A stretch of 64,000 bases of DNA from Pholis gunnellus (lineage: Eukaryota > Chordata > Actinopteri > Perciformes > Pholidae). The translations under genes and the position numbers were made by a program. Of the stretch, positions 59,554 to 64,000 are shown one piece after another; position 1 is the first letter of the stretch, and each line of letters starts with the position of its first letter. The notes beneath the pieces were generated by a model. It was given only the letters and a program-made list of their open reading frames with translations. It did no database searches and was not told the origin of the DNA. The stretch lies in NCBI GenBank assembly GCA_910591455.2, contig OU342806.1, positions 11,635,426 through 11,699,425 on the forward strand. Reading direction: 5' to 3'.

Positions 59554-62500
59554 AGGTATGGTGGGTGGCTGTGTGGGTGGGTCAGCATGTGTAGTATGAG
59601 TGTGTATGAATATGGCTCACTGTCAGTGCAGATGGGTCAGCATGCACAGTATGATGGAGTCAGTTTTTGTGTGTGTGTGTGACTACTGCACGAGTGCAGG
59701 GTGGACAGTTAGATGTACAGACTGTCATTTTGGACGGCAGCCCGAGAGCTTCATTGGGAGATTCGTTGTAGAGAAACTGGAATTAATAATCATTCTGTGA
59801 AAATAGAAGAGTTAACAACTCTAATCCAAAAAGTTCTGGGGGAGAAAAAAAAAAGCCAGTGTCTTCCCCCTTTTTCAAATCCCATAGCTGAAAGTGTGTT
59901 TATCTCGCTCCCTTCAGACAAGTGACATCCATTAAAAGAAAAGTTGAGAGTAAGAGAAAAGCTGAGGGGGAAAAAGCTTTTCTACTGAAACAATAAAGTA
60001 ATGTGAAATTGTGCAGGATGGCAGGAGCAGTCAAGCCAACAGAGAGCTTTTGCCAGCTCTGTATAATAGCTTGTCTCTGTCACGGGCCCTCTGCTTTCAG
60101 ATAAAATGGCCTTTTAATTCAACATGTAATTTCCAGTAATTCTGCTAAATCTCCTCACTCTTCGAGTGGAGAAATTGAGGTGACTGGGTTGATTTGTTTC
60201 CCAGCTGTTGGCAAGATTTAATTTTTGTTCTTGTTCATTAGTTTTTCAGCCCTCATAATAGAGAACATAATATTTAGATTATTTTCTGTAACGATTTGAG
60301 GATCTAAGGAATCTCCACCCAGGACACGTGAGTCTTGTTGTGATTCAGTTATGTTCGGCTGTGTGAAACTGTCGACACATATGTGTGCATGTGTTTACAG
60401 ATAGTCTGAGAGTAAATGGCACTGGAGACAGAGATGGAAATAATCCGCCCCCCTGTGGGGAAAATATGGCAAAAGATGAGGTGAAAAAGAAGTGAGTGGG
60501 AGGTGCGGATATTTAAACTGTGAATCACAGGGAAGTAGTGAAGGGATATGCATGACCCCTGATGACCCTTCACACCCATCTACATGATGCAAAATCCCTC
60601 TGAGGTCTATTGTTGGCCTCCATCACTTTGCTGTTCAGCCAACATCAGAAAACACTGCGTACCCGAGAGGCTATCCTGCAAACTGTAGCCCAGATGAGTC
60701 AACCTTGGCTCCACATCACCCTCTAAACTACAAATGGTGTCCGTCAAAGCAAGATATTTGATATTGTATTATTTTAACTTGTTTTCTTTTACAATAAGTG
60801 AACACACATGGAGCTAGATAACGTCATGTCAAGAGTCAAGAGTTCACCTCGACAAAAGTAGAAGATAACATAAAAAACGTTTCAACTTTATTTGAATCGA
60901 TCTCTGCATGTAACCCATTCAGTATTTTAGGAGCAGTGGACTGCTGTAAAGCGCCTGGAGTGCAACGTAGAGTTCAATATATCACTTAAGTAGATGCCGA
61001 TATGCAGAAAGGAGGACTTGGGGATTGAGTGTGGCTCATCCTTGTGATTAAATCCCGCCCAACGCACTGAGCCAGAGCCGCTGCCAGAAAAAAAAGTCTG
61101 TAAAGCTGCACTAGTCCAAGACTGTCAAATTCCCAAAGATACCCCACAGATACATGATCATTTAAAAACATTTTAATTTCAGGTGGGTTGTTGGCGTTTG
61201 CTGCTCCTTCCCAAATCAAAGCAATTAGGAAGAAATGTAAATGTACTCATATCGCCACTAATGGTTTCTCTGTAATAAAAGACAAATAATGCAAATAAGT
61301 CCAATGGTACATTTTTGTGAATGATGTAAATTGTCAAACAATACATGTAATCCCAGTATATAGGGGCCAGATTCAAACCAATTCCTGTTTCCTGCTAGTA
61401 CTTGGTTTAGCAGGATTACCTGTTGCTAATGTCTTACCTACTGTGGTGGAAAAATCTTTTGATGCTGAAATAAAGAATACCAAAAACCAGAGGTTCTCTA
61501 TTGTGCATTTATTTTCTGCGCAGAAAAGGTTCAATCATCACAACAGAATGCGTACAGTCTCAGTGAGGAGGAACCAAGAAAAAAAGTGGACGCGCTTTCT
61601 TTATACACAGTGAGCAAAGGTGGGGGCCGATGGTCAATGTTACAGACATTTTGGTCTCAGACTGATGGGAACAACAATCAAAAACAAACGGCCAGCAACC
61701 AAAAGAAGCGGCCCGAAGGCCTTGGTGCTGGAACATTCTCATACAACACAGTTAGTTATCTTTGTGAACAGGCAAGGGAGAACTCTTCTTTTGCACAACA
61801 GAGACACGGTGAAGTTCAACAAAGTTCAGGGCAAAATTATGCATGAATACAATATACTGAGTCGAAATATATAATAGGTAAGTAGAAATATATACTACGT
61901 ACACTGCCTGCTTATCTAGGAGTGTATTTGCTTATCTTCCTGCCCACTGTAACCCAGTTTATTTGACATCTGAACTCCCTTTTGCAGTACTAGTTGGGTC
62001 TCGATGTCAGCATTAAGTCCCCTATTTCTGTTGTCAGTAACCACACTCTCCATCGAAGTCTTAAGATTAAAATGTTTCAAGCTCACTTGGAACCCATTTC
62101 TGTTTTTAAGTCATTGCCTGTTTCTACTTCTGACTTTGTTTGTTCCCGAGATTCTTTTCTGTTTCTCAGACCAACCCTGTATCCCTTCCGAATCCGGCCC
62201 CGGTCTTCCTTTCAGACTCCTTCCATGTTATCTTGTGAGCTGGCCTTTTCTGAGATGTATATAATTTACCGCCTCAGGACACTTAAGATTGTGTCTGGTA
62301 ATTTAACAGTTAAAAATGCATTATAAATGATCTTGAACTCGTCTAAACTTTCTGGCTCTCTTTGTGTTGTGGTACTCATAAAATCAAAAAAGTTTTTGCA
62401 TCAAATGTTTAAAAGATTCTCTATTCAGCGTCTGCTGATAGACCGAGGAGGAGAGAACTGTGGGAATGAACGTCATTTATGCCTCATAAATCACACTGTA

Positions 62501-63317
62501 CACAAACGGTGGTCTTTTGGATGCAAGATCTGTTTGTTTGACCATCCTTCCCACCCAACCTTTGTGTTTTTTAAACGTCATCAAACTCCTTGAGTATTTT
62601 CTTTGAGCCTCTAATCATGACGCAGATGTGTTTACTATGTAGTTACTTGAAAGCCCAGTGCATCTCATATGAACGCTAAAGGATGCCTTATGCGTCGTTA
62701 TCAGTTGCCATAGAGCATGTCAAAACAACGGCATTTGACACCCTGTGAATGAGAGGCTGGACCCATTTAGAGGCAATTTACTTTTGGTTTGCTGGGAATG
62801 GCTTATTGGTCCACACTCAGACCAGATGATGTATTGAGAGACACCTTGCATTCCTTGATAAATAATCCAGTCTTAATGCTTTAAATCTGTCCAGTGATGT
62901 AACTTTGCTCCACACTCCGAGCCTCTTTTTGAGTTTCTTTTACTGACACTAAAGATTTTCTTTGTTGCACTATTGATCTTTTCCCACTAATAAGGCACTG
63001 TGGGGATGACCCTTGGCCATAGGTTTGATCCTTCAGTTGCATTCTCATGTGGCCCAAATTACAGAGAAAACCAAATGGTGAGTTGTTTCTCAGCTCAAAA
63101 GGAAGTGATGCCTGCAGTCCGCGTTGTGGAAGACATGACCTCAAAAAATGTGCTGGGCTGGCCAGTGGTAGCTTAAAATTAGGAAAGCGGTTTGTCAGAG
63201 ACTCTGCAGTAGTTGTACCTCTCTTGTGATTCTATGGAGCAGCAACCCCCATGACTGACGTTTTTGTTTATGTCAATAGCCTCTGAGGAGAGATTAGAAA
63301 ATCTACATTTAAACTAG
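59554..63317. other. Gene-free stretch
   Basis: No exon or complete element recognised. Confidence 0.4.
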
Positions 63318-63400
63318 TGCTGGGCAACGATTACAATTTGTTATCGTGATTAATCGCAAAAAAATCATTGTTGTGCGCAAAATGATGATTGACAGTCCTA
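63318..63400 (+). repeat. hAT-type repeat fragment
   Basis: AGTGCTGGGCAACGATTA followed by TTATCGTGATTAATCGC resembles the end of a common fish hAT-type MITE. A related AGTGCTGGGCAAGTTAAC start occurs at about 3190. The other end is not clear. Confidence 0.4.
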
Positions 63401-64000
63401 AACAATGACAGATAGGAAATTATGAGCGAGCATGCGTGAGGGGACTGAATGGCAGATGTATGAGGATTAAACTACAGGCCTAAGCATGTAAACGAATAGC
63501 CTTCCTGACGGATCTTATGCTAGACCTCCTTTAAAATTGATGCTGAACATGTTACACACATAGAAATTGATTATATTAACAAACCATATTCAAGCAAGAG
63601 AAAATATATCAACAGAATCATGTATGAAGTCTGTAAAGTTACTTACATAAGTATGCAGCACGAAACAAGTGATGGCACACATAGGCCATTTAGCTGTTAT
63701 CAGCTTTGTTATAAATAAATTTGTTTCTCAAACAGTGCAATCTCATGCATATTGTGAGCATTGTGTTTATTATCACAATTTCATTATTTTATTAATATTA
63801 TTCGGGTGGAATTTGACCGCTGGGTCGTTTGTTTATTTGCCCCAAACAGTCAAAGGCGTTAACATAAGTTAGCTGTAAGCTAACTAGAAACGGATGCATT
63901 GGCCATGTCGTTGTGTTTGTTCGTGTGGCCATTCAGACTCTGACTAACTGTATAATTCCAGAGAAACTCAGCTTTCAGTGGTTTTCATCCAGCCTCTCTC
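63401..64000. other. Right-edge non-coding stretch
   Basis: No gene or complete repeat recognised before the window ends. Confidence 0.4.

Overview
This window looks like nuclear DNA from a teleost fish, probably a percomorph. The evidence is multi-exon genes with GT/AG introns, AT-rich intergenic DNA, (CA)n and (CT)n microsatellites, and many short non-autonomous transposons of types common in fish. No prokaryotic gene organisation is present. Gene names come from reading the translated exons against remembered family sequences; no database search was run.

Layout. At about 0.6-2.5 kb there is a locally duplicated segment carrying a signal-peptide-like exon and its decayed copy (minus strand), followed by a fold-back element (3.03-3.77 kb). 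Two tandem 5-HT3-like Cys-loop receptor genes follow on the minus strand: copy A at 4484-9280 (first exon not found) and copy B at 10776-14620 (complete, 464 aa). They are separated by a Tc1-like element with a hAT-like element nested in it. Two tandem two-exon RTP3-like genes (zf-3CxxC domain) come next on the minus strand, at 15976-16847 and 18354-19436. Directly upstream of each lies an array of 48-bp repeats in which nearly every unit carries an interferon-response-element (ISRE)-type motif. dynlt2b (tctex1d2), a dynein-2 light chain gene, is on the plus strand at 21079-23896 with an RFX X-box-like site 57 bp upstream of its ATG. A neuromedin U receptor 1-like GPCR (nmur1) is on the minus strand at 33110-35543. 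Hydroxylysine kinase (hykk) is on the plus strand at 49692-52017. I see no coding sequence I can support in the remaining stretches (24-33, 36-49 and 52-64 kb); they hold microsatellites and dispersed repeats.

How it fits together. The genes are not one pathway, but the block HTR3-RTP-DYNLT2B resembles the human 3q27-q29 linkage (HTR3C/D/E, RTP1/2/4, TCTEX1D2), so it is probably an old syntenic block. The two most interesting points are the tandem ISRE cassettes duplicated together with the rtp genes, which suggest interferon-driven promoters that evolve by repeat expansion, and the two 5-HT3-like receptors, which share changes in the ligand pocket (loop-B Trp to Tyr) and in the intracellular conductance-limiting arginines.
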